Of a stretch of 64,000 bases of DNA, positions 57,101 to 64,000 are shown in pieces. The notes beneath the pieces were generated by a model, which made no database searches, was not told where the DNA came from, and saw only the letters and a program-made list of their open reading frames with translations. Where the stretch lies: NCBI GenBank assembly GCA_964017235.1, contig OZ024938.1, positions 57,527,816 through 57,591,815 on the forward strand, read 5' to 3'. Numbering within the stretch: position 1 is the stretch's first letter; each line of letters begins with the position of its first letter. The stretch comes from Sabellastarte sp. h YS-2021 (lineage: Eukaryota > Annelida > Polychaeta > Sabellida > Sabellidae). A program made the position numbers and the translations under genes.

Positions 57101-59391
57101 AAAAATGCAAATTAAGTTAATAAAGCAATAAGTTTTGATCAGTTAAAATTTTTCTAGATTCATTTTTGAAGGTTAGAAACTGTATGCATGGCTAAGTAAA
57201 TAATAACAGCTTACTGCAGATCTTACATAGTTCTTTAATCTTACAACTAGCTTTACTTGATTTATTTATGCAATTATTTATTTTACAAATGTTATGAGTT
57301 TTTTAGTTGAAAATATCGCAAACTCATACGGATAAGTAGGTGGTTTGGTACCTCCTCAGGTTTTGATTTTTATTTTGTTTCAACTTCTGAAAAAAAGGTT
57401 CTATCAAATTTTGCTATATTTTATCAAGTAGACAAAAGGGCTTTGTTCAAGATATACATTGGTGATAATTTTTCCAGGCAGCTTGGGTGGTCTTACATTA
57501 ATTTTTGGGCTGTATCACTCTTTGGGAAGGTAGTAACGGTTACATTTTGCATACATTTTGAGATGAAACCTGAGTTTTCGTAATAATGCATTTCTATTTG
57601 TCTGGTATTTCTACAAATTTTAGTCCTTTATGGGTTCATACCAGAAAATGTAAATTTGCAAATACATCTGGAGTTGTAACTAACATGGCTAATACTAACT
57701 AATGCATATCATGGATTTGATGTAGTTATCTGCTATCTTTGTATCTTTAGTCCTTTATGGGATTCTTTATGTGTGTATCTGAAAGTAATTATGTTTAATT
57801 GTATTTATTTCACTGCATGGACTCTGGTCTGCTGGCTTACTCCATCAATTGTATGGCTTCTTTTCATTGCATGCTGTTGGCGGCGTACTCTTAAGTAGCA
57901 TTCTTTATTCCTATCATCCTTTAACTGATATATTTGGAGTCGAAGTTATATATAATCCTGAAGAGTAAACCCTCAAATATGCAATATATAGAATAAAAAT
58001 ATTATCCCCATTGGGACATTGATTTATTCTACCTTGACTGCAGGCGATGACCACAATAACATTTTTGCCCATGTTGATTATGTAACATAATAAGATCAGT
58101 TTAGCTAAAACAATAGCAACTCAGAGAGTGCAGATCTTGGCTAAGGCCTGTAATAATAAGTAAATTGGAAATCCGTTTTTTTTTGTATCCAGGTTATAAT
58201 GGGATCTAAGTTGGACCAAGACCCATCTTCTGATTTTTTTTCAAGAAGTTTTAACCAGTAGTATTGGCGTAATCCTGCTAACAAACAAATACCTCTTTGG
58301 TGGTGGAAGTAGTAATATATTAATCAATAGACATATTTCAGTGAGCACTAGAAATAAGTATGTTAAACCCCCTCCCTAAGTTTCACCCTAAGAAGAATTG
58401 GCAACTACATGGTCATACAACTGATCTGTTTGTGATTTGACCTTACATTTCACCCCATTCAAATTTCAACTCCTTCGACGTGTCTGAATATAAAAATGGT
58501 ATTTATGTGAATTAAAAAGCTAACATAATCAAGTTACTTATTAATTTCATCTTTGTCTCTAGTCATCGGATATCATGGTACTGTAAATGAAATCAATTTC
58601 TGTTCCTTTTTTTACTTTGATGTCCCCCATGGGCTGGAAATTTTCATTTCAGAAGTGCCCTATCTTGTGCACTTTATCTAATACCAAAAACACAACTGGT
58701 TACAATTTTGTTTGAAAGTAGATTTACTTTCCCATGTCTGCATCCATAGTAATTTACAATTTATTGAACAGATAGATACTCCCCCAAAGGTTTTTTCTTT
58801 GTCCCAAGTAGGTCTATATAATCATCTTCTTTGACAAACTCAAAGCCAAATTTTCCCATAGCATCTGGTCTGTTATATAGTGTCTGTTATATAGTGTTGT
58901 ATATATATTAGATATACAGGATACAGGCATGAGCAATTTGTGCACTGCTGTTCAGAGTCACCAGCCTAGGTCATATTGGAACAGAGCATTTATCATTTCC
59001 ACATGGATTCAGGAGCAAGAGAGTTCCTGACTTTAACTGAGTTTAAATGATTTATTATGTGACAATATGTTAGGGTTTCACCTTATAGATTTTAATGAAG
59101 GATAGCTACAAGATAATTGTCACTAGAGTTGGTATAGCACAGTTTGGTTTTGTGTATTCATGGCAACCTGCTAGCTTACAATCAGACAAGTGCTATGACC
59201 AATTGTAGAGCTGCAGTCAAGAGTATCGTATTCAACAATTCTCACCAGACTATGTATCTGCATCAAGCTGAATGTGATGTTCACATTGACCGTTTCTGAA
59301 GGTCGCTCAACAGGTCTGATGGCTTTGTTGTATTTGCTTATGTCAAAGAGCGTGCCATACAGATCCTCCTCCACTGAGACAAAGTCGTAAT
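44568..59391 (-). CDS. nicotinic acetylcholine receptor alpha-type subunit (partial)
   Basis: A subunit of a pentameric acetylcholine-gated cation channel in the plasma membrane. Seven exons, minus strand: 59246-59391, 54989-55033, 51872-51981, 50947-51127, 47898-48067, 47017-47204 and 44568-45196. All have AG/GT borders and join in frame to 1467 nt (488 residues). Seen: loop-D-like YGWLVVQWMD, WLPEL, the Cys-loop C-KIDITIYPYDRQE-C with 13 residues between cysteines, GTWTY in loop B, and YQCCQD with the adjacent cysteines that define alpha subunits. M1 starts FFTMNLVLPC. M2 follows GEK, the cation-selective motif, with Leu at 9'. M3, a loop of about 160 residues, and M4 (LFFWFTLLAMASFCASVLVI) complete it. 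Exon sizes of 146, 45 and 110 bp match the conserved early exons of animal nAChR genes as I recall them. The first codon is split, so an upstream exon with the start and signal peptide is missing. Subtype cannot be named; several alpha clades exist in molluscs. Confidence 0.93.
45665..45800 (+). repeat. fragment of 'CCTCCGCCAAGG' interspersed repeat
   Basis: TACCCTCCCCAACAAAGGAG followed by CTGTCTGTTCGTTTGTCCAT resembles the start of 29884-30142. The rest is lost or replaced by the tandem duplication at 45831. Confidence 0.4.
45831..46355. repeat. near-identical 262-bp tandem duplication
   Basis: Two copies, about 45831-46093 and 46094-46355, differ mainly in the length of a T run and of one A run. 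The anchor GCAAAAATGTTTTGTAGTTA is at 45851 and 46113. Each ends with CACTACCAATTAGTGTGT. The duplication lies in the last intron of the receptor gene and makes an identical short open frame on the plus strand twice. It is a recent duplication or possibly an assembly artefact. Confidence 0.9.
46365..47057 (-). repeat. tandem array of exon 3'-end plus 5' splice site
   Basis: Read on the minus strand, the end of the M1-M2 exon and its donor (AACATGCCTAAGACATCAGA ... CTTCCTTTATTTG|GTGAGT) plus about 70 bp of intron (TTTGATTCTAATCTAA, ACCTTATGCAATAT) are repeated about six more times into the intron at a spacing near 100 bp. Donors at about 46690 (TTTG|GTGAGTG), 46626 (TTTG|GTATGTG) and 46422 (TTTTG|GTATGTG) keep GT; those near 46798 and 46908 are mutated. 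One unit (about 46500-46590) has lost the donor region. Confidence 0.8.
47017..47204 (-). CDS. nAChR exon with M1 and M2
   Basis: Acceptor TATTTCAG, donor GTGAGT. It encodes RFFTMNLVLPCAMLSSLTLV (M1), then SPPDQGEK, then M2 (MSLGISILLSFSVFMLTL) and the M2-M3 loop SENMPKTSESLPLF. Glu at -1', Leu at 9' and Glu at 20' agree with a cation channel of the nAChR type. The exon is 188 bp, and its 3' edge is the source of the array downstream. Confidence 0.93.
47450..47678 (-). repeat. SINE-2 (tRNA-derived) in receptor intron
   Basis: An inverted full copy on the plus strand, so it is sense to the receptor gene. The tail side reads GGGGTTTTACTTCACTTTTA; then GCAGAAGAAACCAATACATA, CTACCAACTTTCCCACATAA, and the head TTACCACTGCACCACCGTGG. 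The target duplication TGGYCTTTATAT lies at 47438-47449 and 47679-47690. Confidence 0.85.
47898..48067 (-). CDS. nAChR exon with the vicinal cysteine pair (loop C)
   Basis: Acceptor CTTATGAACAG, donor GTTTAG. It encodes VNMTKSTDTVILDDYSQSGE, then WEITKTTLERKEFSYQCCQD and on to KIYLDRKH. The Cys-Cys pair flanked by Tyr is the defining agonist-binding feature of alpha subunits. NMT is a potential glycosylation site. The exon is 170 bp. The upstream junction keeps the frame set by TYTSKK in the preceding exon. Confidence 0.93.
48385..48500 (-). repeat. SINE-2 fragment
   Basis: AAACTGCCAGGTATGAGTAA, GCAACTACCAACTTTCCCAC and a decayed head ending ACACTACACCACCGAGC. Only the 5' half of the element is present. 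Confidence 0.65.
48814..50429. mobile_element. 1.6-kb intronic element with nested inverted repeats
   Basis: The ends are inverted copies: GAATGAGGGGACCTACCGTT on the left and, inverted, the same word from 50429. Pairing continues through TTAATTTA, TATTACCTATATT and beyond. A second, diverged pair lies inside (GAGGGGATCAACTGTTAATT at about 49055 against ATTAACAGTTGGTCCCCCCA at about 50187). A third consists of CTTCCTGTTACCTATTTCCC near 49223 against AATAGGTAATGGGTAACAGG near 50003. The core carries repeated GGTAACCTTAAAG-like words and G/C runs. No transposase. It sits in the intron between the Cys-loop and loop-C exons. Confidence 0.72.
50523..50880. repeat. 37-bp minisatellite beside the Cys-loop exon
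   Basis: Seven units in exact 37-bp register start at 50523, 50560, 50597, 50634, 50671, 50708 and 50745, of the type GTGACCATTACCAAATGACA + ACCCTTACATAACTTCT. Two diverged units follow at about 50823 and 50858. The array ends about 65 bp from the donor of the Cys-loop exon. Confidence 0.9.
50947..51127 (-). CDS. nAChR Cys-loop exon
   Basis: Acceptor AATTTGCAG, donor GTAGTA. It encodes VEWQFPNFDNYRAIVDNNGH, VRWEPAGVFETSCKIDITIY, PYDRQECELVFGTWTYTSKK. The Cys-loop has the exact 13-residue spacing, but with YPYD where most nAChRs have FPFD. The Trp in GTWTY is the conserved loop-B aromatic. The exon is 181 bp. Confidence 0.95.
51872..51981 (-). CDS. nAChR exon of 110 bp (loop A)
   Basis: Acceptor TTTTCAAG, donor GTATGT. 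It encodes QWMDRRLIWKPHLFDNMTTF then TVDSKLLWLPELALIN and part of the next Ala codon. WLPEL is the loop A region. NMT is a potential glycosylation site. It ends in phase 2. Confidence 0.93.
52052..52200 (+). repeat. possible third tRNA-derived SINE family
   Basis: GTGGTGGAATGGGTAATCAG (box-A-like) and GAGCCTGGGTTTGACCCACA (box-B-like) are about 40 bp apart. They are followed by a body unlike SINE-1 or SINE-2 and an ACACAATCACAA end. It is a single copy in this window, so family status is unproven. Confidence 0.4.
52255..52510 (+). repeat. diverged 'TCCRCCAAAGAGG' interspersed repeat
   Basis: TATCTCCACCAAAGAGGATA, then TATTGTCTGTAAGTTTGC, then an AGCATCATCTTGATCTAG-type phrase, loosely follow 29884-30142. 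The 3' end is not preserved. Confidence 0.35.
52740..54060 (-). pseudogene. LINE (L1/Tx1-like) ORF2 C-terminal remnant
   Basis: Minus-strand reading, in several frames because of stops and frameshifts: FGIWFSSDI, then NHWSKFKLTLFGKVTVLKSL, ALANINFLISSVYTPDWF, LQFLWDNKPNKIKTSTL and EDGGIKFP, then WIKRLMSN, later TMLQYKILHRIYASKSKVSK and HTFYECEEIKTFW. This order (W..R.LTLFGK, LW..K..KI....L....GG, WIKRL, then the terminal Cys/His region) is characteristic of the C-terminal half of L1/Tx1-type ORF2. The endonuclease and most of the RT domain are absent. It is inserted in a receptor intron in the same orientation as the gene. Confidence 0.8.
54078..54232 (+). repeat. SINE-1 (tRNA-derived), diverged
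   Basis: AGGTCCTCAATGACCCAGTG, TTGGCATCTAACCACAGACT, box B AGTTTGAGTCCCAAAAGTGG and TCAATATGACTCTGACTGTT. The ends agree with the reference copy. No clear target duplication. Confidence 0.8.
54989..55033 (-). CDS. nAChR 45-bp exon
   Basis: Acceptor TTTCCACAG, donor GTAAGT. It encodes DERTQVFRTYGWLVV, the beta-strand region before the loop D Trp. A 45-bp exon at this place is a conserved feature of nAChR genes. Confidence 0.93.
55180..55323 (+). repeat. SINE-1, strongly diverged
   Basis: Box-B-like AGAGTTCAAATCCACACC, then ATCTGTCCCAATATGACCCT. The 3' domain is decayed (GATTAAAGGGTAATCGGAAG) and ends AAGTTTGTCCTT. Confidence 0.55.
55324..58128. other. intronic sequence, no feature recognised
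   Basis: Part of the long first recognised intron of the receptor gene. It includes a very AT-rich patch near 57030-57090 with repeated AATAATTTAAT words. No exon-like sequence on the minus strand fits a receptor signal peptide. Confidence 0.5.
58129..58315 (-). repeat. interspersed repeat 'CCTCCGCCAAGG...GAGTGC', inverted
   Basis: CAACTCAGAGAGTGCAGATC, ATAATGGGATCTAAGTTGGA, ATCCTGCTAACAAACAAATA and CCTCTTTGGTGGTGG are the inverse of the family at 29884-30142. Confidence 0.55.
58957..59020 (-). repeat. SINE-1 remnant
   Basis: CAGCCTAGGTCATATTGGAA followed by ATTTCCACATGGATTC resembles the inverted middle of SINE-1. Both ends are lost. Confidence 0.35.
59246..59391 (-). CDS. nAChR first recognised exon (146 bp)
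   Basis: Acceptor TGTATTTCAG, donor GTGAGA. After a split codon it encodes YDFVSVEEDLYGTLFDISKY, NKAIRPVERPSETVNVNITF, SLMQIHSL. RPV...TV.V..... is the conserved N-terminal strand region. NIT is a potential glycosylation site. The size of 146 bp equals the usual second exon of nAChR genes, so one short exon with the signal peptide is expected upstream. Confidence 0.9.
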
Positions 59392-59820
59392 CTGAAATAC
59401 ATTGACATTGCTTCTATAAAAGATAGTGCCACACAAATTCTCAGAGACAAAAACATAATTTGAAACACATAAACACTGCTTCTGCCAAAGAGAATACATA
59501 CAAATCTTCTACCACAGAGACGAATATATAATCTGAAAGACACAGACATTGCTTTGTCCATCAGAGTGCCATAAAGATCCTTTTGTATAAAGACAAAGAC
59601 ATGATCTGAAATACAATGACATTGACTTTGTCTTTGACATTTTTTTCTGTCAAAGAGAGTGTAACACATATCTTTATCCACAAAGTTAAAGTTGGGTGCT
59701 TACATCCGGTTCTACAGCCAAGACCATATTTGGAAAGGTCCAACACAGAGGTGACAGTCTGTGAATAGATGCCAGACCTTCTGTAAAAGAAAAGTGCCAT
59801 ACAGATCCTAGTTCACAGAA
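59341..59820 (-). repeat. tandem array of 3' splice site plus exon start
   Basis: Read on the minus strand, the unit TGTATTTCAG|ATTACGACTTTGTCTC, then GAGGATCTGTATGGCACGCT, then CTTTGACATAAGCAA is repeated upstream of the real exon. Acceptor positions lie near 59391 (real), 59461, 59533 and 59605, spaced 70-72 bp. Two further partial units (CTCTTTGACAGAAAAAAATG near 59655, AGGATCTGTATGGCACTTTT near 59800) are separated by a SINE-1. Acceptors at 59533 and 59605 keep AG after a pyrimidine tract; that at 59461 has AA. The 112-codon open frame here comes from this array. Confidence 0.82.
59681..59765 (-). repeat. SINE-1 inserted in the splice-site array
   Basis: CAAAGTTAAAGTTGGGTGCT, a TACAGCCAAGACCATATTTG-type phrase and ACACAGAGGTGACAGTCTGT are the inverted SINE-1 with its middle partly deleted. 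It lies between array units. Confidence 0.65.
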
Positions 59821-60088
59821 TCTGTGCCCTGTAATGAGCATAATAAAATTCCACAGATTAACGTTTTATCTACTAGTTTTAAGCCTTGCAAAAGGTTTTC
59901 ATAAAACTTGACCATTGAGTTGATTTCAGGTGCACTGGCAATGTGACAAGAAAATATGGTGAGGTAACACAGGCCATGCAATTTTAACAGATGAAAGAAA
60001 TTCCAAAGACATTATCTCTGGTTATTGTAATAAATAGAACTTATTTGAATCTAAGTAAGGATATCAAAAGGGCTATCTTGTTTAAGTT

Positions 60089-60229
60089 TTCAAGGACAAA
60101 GCTAGGGTTTTATATACTGATACCAATGTCACATTGGAACAGGCTCTCAGCTTTTATACTTGTGGCAGTTGAAGCCAATGATAGGTGAAAATCTGTGATT
60201 TGATGTCAAACTTGCTAACTACTGGGCCA
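60089..60229 (-). repeat. SINE-1 (tRNA-derived), diverged
   Basis: GACAAAGCTAGGGTTTTATA, TCACATTGGAACAGGCTCTC, ACTTGTGGCAGTTGAAGCCA and the head GCTAACTACTGGGCCACTGA are in the inverted order of SINE-1. Confidence 0.7.
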
Positions 60230-61450
60230 CTGAATACATCTTTCTAAAATACGATCGATTTGAATTGAGTTTTTATTGAAACTCAAAATGGTGCATTATC
60301 AAAAGAGTAAAATATTGTCTCTCTTAGCCATGGTTCATCAACATGAAACAGCATATCAAGATCAATACGAAATAAACAATAAGTAAACAAGTTTTCCTAG
60401 CCAATCAGGGTCACTGATATAAATTTTTATGACTGACAGGTGCTAATTGGGGGCGCTGATCTCAAGAAGAAATTTTCTCCATGCCAAGTTCTACATACTA
60501 CTACTGGCATAGGATCACCTTTACATAATTCACTTCTGTATTCTCAAAATTTCAACCTATTTGAACCCATGCTGTTGAAATGTATATCAAAATCATGTTC
60601 TTCCTTATCACTGAATTAACTCCTATCAATTCAAACTTAACCTGTACCCCTCCATAATCTTCTCCTCTGTCAGTCACTACCTCTAAAGGGGTTTCATTTT
60701 TGGGCACGTTAATTTGTCTGTCTGTTGCCTGTATTCATGATTACTTCAAAACTACTAACACACAGATCTTTATTAAATTTTTGTTTGGGAAGGGTTTGTT
60801 TTAAAAAGGCAAAATTAAAAATCCCATTTTCAGTGATTTTCATGGTCATGCTATACCCATTATGGGGGGTTAATAATAACAATAATAATAATATCATAAT
60901 TATTATTATTATTGTTATTTTCACATACTATTTGGTTAGGGTTTGTTGGGTGTATCTTTACAAGACTGCATGAGATCATTATTTTTTTCTACTAACCCTA
61001 TAGTACATAAACACTTCAGGACAAAACAAAGGATACTATAATAGGGGCAGGACTGAAAAATACTTCAGGGGTTTTCCCAAGTGAACTCCAGAAATTGAAG
61101 AGAGCTCTCCCCAATTCTCTCTGTGTTTTTGTGGCCCTGTGAACCATCCTGTTATGTGTGGCTGTGCTGATGTATAGGGAAAATTACTTTTTGAGACTGA
61201 TTTGCCTCCCTTATGGCGGAGCACAAAAGACCATTATCATTGGATAGAGAACTCAAAGGGATTTTCAAATTTATAGCCTTGCTTAAGGGTTGTAAAATAA
61301 AGATGGATTCAGTCCTTGGTCTATCTTGAAATGAAGACACGGGATGGTTGACTCCCGGATGTTTGTGTACATTTGGGGGTGGAAGAGAGGTTATTCAGTG
61401 TCTCATTATTGTCTCCCTTAAAGTGACCTTTCAGCTTTTCATTATCCACC
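60230..61450. other. non-coding stretch with AAT microsatellite
   Basis: An AAT/ATT trinucleotide repeat with interruptions occupies 60871-60920. No gene recognised; the missing receptor exon was not found here. Confidence 0.5.
60871..60920. repeat. (AAT)n/(ATT)n microsatellite
   Basis: AATAATAACAATAATAATAA runs into an inverted ATTATTATTATTATTGTTAT tract. It is a simple-sequence hairpin. Confidence 0.9.
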
Positions 61451-61599
61451 CAAGGTCCTCGGTGGCGTAGTGGTTAGCAAGTTTGGCATCTAATCACAGG
61501 CTCTCACCTCTGTAGGCTTGAGTTCCACAATGCTGAGAACCTGTTCCAATATGACTTTGGCTGTTGAACGGGACGTAAAACCCCCAACTTTGACTTTGG
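61451..61599 (+). repeat. SINE-1 (tRNA-derived), near-complete
   Basis: GGTCCTCGGTGGCGTAGTGG, TTTGGCATCTAATCACAGGC, box B TAGGCTTGAGTTCCACAA and GTTGAACGGGACGTAAAACC, ending TTTGACTTTGG. The target duplication TATCCACC lies at 61443-61450 and 61600-61607. Confidence 0.9.
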
Positions 61600-61734
61600 T
61601 ATCCACCACACAATGCATTTAAGTATAAGGAAATATTTACCTGGTAATATTTTTTATAGACTCTAGCGCCCCTTATCATGGATAACTTGCGTGGCAAAAA
61701 TTATGTCTTTATTAAGGGTTTTTTGTCATACATA

Positions 61735-61938
61735 GTGCCTTTGTATTTGTAACATTGAGACGGGTAGCTAGAAGAGCAGAATAAACCAGCACATACAGTT
61801 GGTCTAGGTTCTGTACTGTAAACTGCCGACCAAAGGTAAGCATCTACTAGCTTTCCCATTTGAGGTCAGGTAGGGATTTGAACTCTGATCTATCAAAGGT
61901 GGGAGACGAGTGCGTTATTACTGCGCAACTTTGGCCCC
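61735..61938 (-). repeat. SINE-2 (tRNA-derived), diverged
   Basis: GAATAAACCAGCACATACAG-like body, CTACTAGCTTTCCCATTTGA, box-B-like GGGATTTGAACTCTG, and head GTTATTACTGCGCAACTTTG in inverted order. The 3' domain is decayed. Confidence 0.7.
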
Positions 61939-62394
61939 TAATCTATTATGTAAGCTACAGATGTGTTCTGTATACATCATTAGAAAATATATTCTTCAGA
62001 GGTTTTGCTTGTTTTTTGTAGCATAAAACTCAGTGGCGTATTTTGTTAATTATTGCATATATAAATAAAGATGGAACACAAAGCTCATTTTTTGCTGCAT
62101 TAAAATCTATGCAATAATCTCAAATTAAAAATTTAAAATAAATTCAACATTCAGCTATGCCTGTAACTATGAATACATTTGATATTGTACATTTTGCATC
62201 CTTCTGGAAAATGTGGACTTATTCTACTTATTATTGAAGTAAAGTAGTGGCTCTTGGTGCATGTTTTTATAGCCTCGAATTGTATTGATTTGCCTCATCT
62301 CATGATAAAATTTAAAACTAGATAGCACAACCAGAACACAGACTTCTACGATGGGGGGAGGGGGACATTTCCGAAAATTTGGAATATTTGGTTG

Positions 62395-62530
62395 TATCCA
62401 GAATGTGATCCGGATCTTTCCAAAAATTTAATCATTCCTTCCTTTGGTCAAGCCCTATACACATGTCAGAAAGATTGGCTCAATAGTTTTAGAGTCATCA
62501 TGAGGACAGACCAACAAACAGCCAGAAAAC
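62395..62530 (+). repeat. dispersed repeat, 'TGATCCGGATCTTTC' type
   Basis: Same order of words as 32870-33000: GAATGTGATCCGGATCTTTC, ATTTAATCATTCCTTCC, TGGTCAAGCCCTA. It continues with AGAGTCATCATGAGGACAGA. Confidence 0.4.
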
Positions 62531-62783
62531 ATAACCTCCTGTGTGAGCACCTCTTAGGTAATTCCCATATCGTGCAAACTTGCTACAGATAATAGCGAAC
62601 ATCATAGATGTATTCAATAACAAATTATAAGCACTCCAATGTTATATTACTACAGAAAATATACCACATTTATATAGAGGACTCTATTGTCTCTAATTCC
62701 AGTGCTGCATGTTTTCCAACCTGATGGAAATGTGTAATCATTTGGGTCCTGCAAAGCATCTTTGTGCCAAGAATGCGGGCTTA

Positions 62784-63018
62784 GTTCATTAGAATTATTT
62801 TGACCATCAACCTACGAAGGGTACCACTTGTTTTGCTAATTGTTCCAATTTGATCCATTGTATTTGTAATTGTTACAAACTGATTCTAATGGTGTTGGGG
62901 AGTTCATTAGAACTATTTTGACCATCAACCTACCAAAGGTTTCAATTGTTTTGCTAATTGTTTCAATCTGATTCATTGTGTTTTTGATTGTTCCAAACTG
63001 TTTCTTATGGTGTCAGGT
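62784..63018. repeat. 118-bp tandem duplication
   Basis: GTTCATTAGAAYTATTTTGA begins at 62784 and 62902. Both units carry ACCATCAACCTACSAA, TTGTTTTGCTAATTGTT and a TTCTWATGGTGT end. Divergence is moderate. Confidence 0.8.
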
Positions 63019-64000
63019 CACTAACCCCCATCTTTGCTGAAGCAAAAAAAAATAATTGTGAATAAAACACAATTCCTTATCAGTTGGATTTGGGAGTTGT
63101 TTCACCTTGTCATATAACCCAGCTTTATGTAGCCTACACACCACCTTATACACAGGGATTGTGTCCAGTGTAATAAGATTTTATGTCATAATTTACATGG
63201 CATTTATGACCGAAATACTCAATACTAGCAGTCGAAACACAAGAAAAAAAGCTTGTCCTTTGTTATCAACAGTGAGTTGTATTTGACCTAAATACTAGGG
63301 CATAAAGACCTGGAAATGTTATTTATATTTCCGCCCCCCTTTGATATTTAGTGTTACAATGAGTAAACAAGTACTGCTTTTGGTTAATTTTTCATTATTT
63401 GTACAAATATCCAATATAGAGCATGCAGTAAAATTTATGCAAAAATGGCAAGGAAATCTCAAGTTAAAAGTGACGTTTTTATGCTCTAACTATGGATACA
63501 TTTCAGAATTGCTCTTGTACAATCTTTTGGTAAAAATATGAAGTTCTTTCACTTCACAATGTGCTGTACAGTGAATGTAAAACAAACCTTATTAGACATT
63601 TACAAATAATATATTTATGTATATATATCCCTCATGAATATGAATGATATAGTACTCTTGTATTATAGTATACCATCATCTTCTTTTGTGATATTTTTTT
63701 CAAATCTATTACTTGAGAAGTTTTCCAGTTACATATATTTCTCCTGGGATATCATTTGAAAGAATGCATCACTCTTGTTAGTTTCTTGTTATGTAAATGC
63801 CTTTAATTACCTAAATAAATGTCACTCCAAGTAGACGCAAAAATGATTTTTCATATTGAAAAACATAAAGGGCTCAGTTTTCAATCCCTTTGTTCATACT
63901 GTTAATAAGGCATCGAGAATTAAATTTCAGTGTGATTAAAAAACGACAATGCCCTTTGAAGCCGCAGTTTTAATTAAGTAATAGCCCAGTAATAGTATTA
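63019..64000. other. non-coding stretch, no gene recognised
   Basis: AT-rich, with no open frame or repeat that I can assign. Confidence 0.45.

Noticed and set aside
59343-59681. 112-codon minus-strand open frame with repeated YIRLCGRRFV-like phrases
   Set aside because: It is a by-product of the tandem splice-acceptor array, in a frame shifted relative to the receptor.
61620-61700. Candidate upstream receptor exon with donor-like ACCAG|GTAAAT on the minus strand
   Set aside because: The preceding open frame gives no hydrophobic signal peptide and begins near a SINE. There is no reason to join it to the receptor.

Overview
The window is animal nuclear DNA: AT-rich, intron-containing and crowded with repeats. 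I see no bacterial operon, viral genome, rRNA or true tRNA gene. A neuronal-type nicotinic receptor gene, two tRNA-derived SINE families, an animal DIRS retrotransposon and many MITEs suggest an invertebrate, most likely a lophotrochozoan such as a bivalve or other mollusc. That assignment is inference.

Left third (1-26 kb): no host gene recognised. It holds five copies of a 0.54-0.89 kb MITE flanked by TTA/TAA (PIF/Harbinger-like), SINEs, a long-TIR foldback element (6.3-6.9 kb), a 1.3 kb element with TIRs built from small palindromes (22.5-23.8 kb), and a 282-bp element with a 5-bp target duplication (24.07 kb). The main feature is a complete DIRS-type retrotransposon at 9276-15027, minus strand. 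It has 167-bp inverted terminal repeats, an internal complementary region that joins the complements of both ends, and open frames for a zinc-finger Gag-like protein, RT-RNase H and a tyrosine recombinase. It appears to sit inside an older short-TIR element (9023-15279).

Middle (26-44 kb): SINEs, MITEs, a decayed Gag-like ORF fragment (33.9-34.6 kb), a LINE tail and a three-exon plus-strand gene (38444-41607). That gene encodes a predicted secreted, cysteine-containing protein of 238 residues with a PAN/apple-like N-terminal half.

Right third (44-59.4 kb): a minus-strand nicotinic acetylcholine receptor alpha-type subunit in seven recognisable exons. It has a Cys-loop, a vicinal Cys-Cys pair, M1-M4 and a GEK pore motif. 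The signal-peptide exon was not found and lies upstream of 59391. The introns carry a LINE remnant, SINEs, a 1.6 kb inverted-repeat element, a 37-bp minisatellite and a near-identical 262-bp tandem duplication. Most unusually, two exon edges have been copied into tandem arrays in the adjoining introns: the 3' splice site and start of the first recognised exon (59341-59820), and the 3' end and 5' splice site of the M1-M2 exon (46365-47057). Several copies keep an intact AG or GT. The remaining 59.8-64 kb holds only repeats and unassigned sequence.
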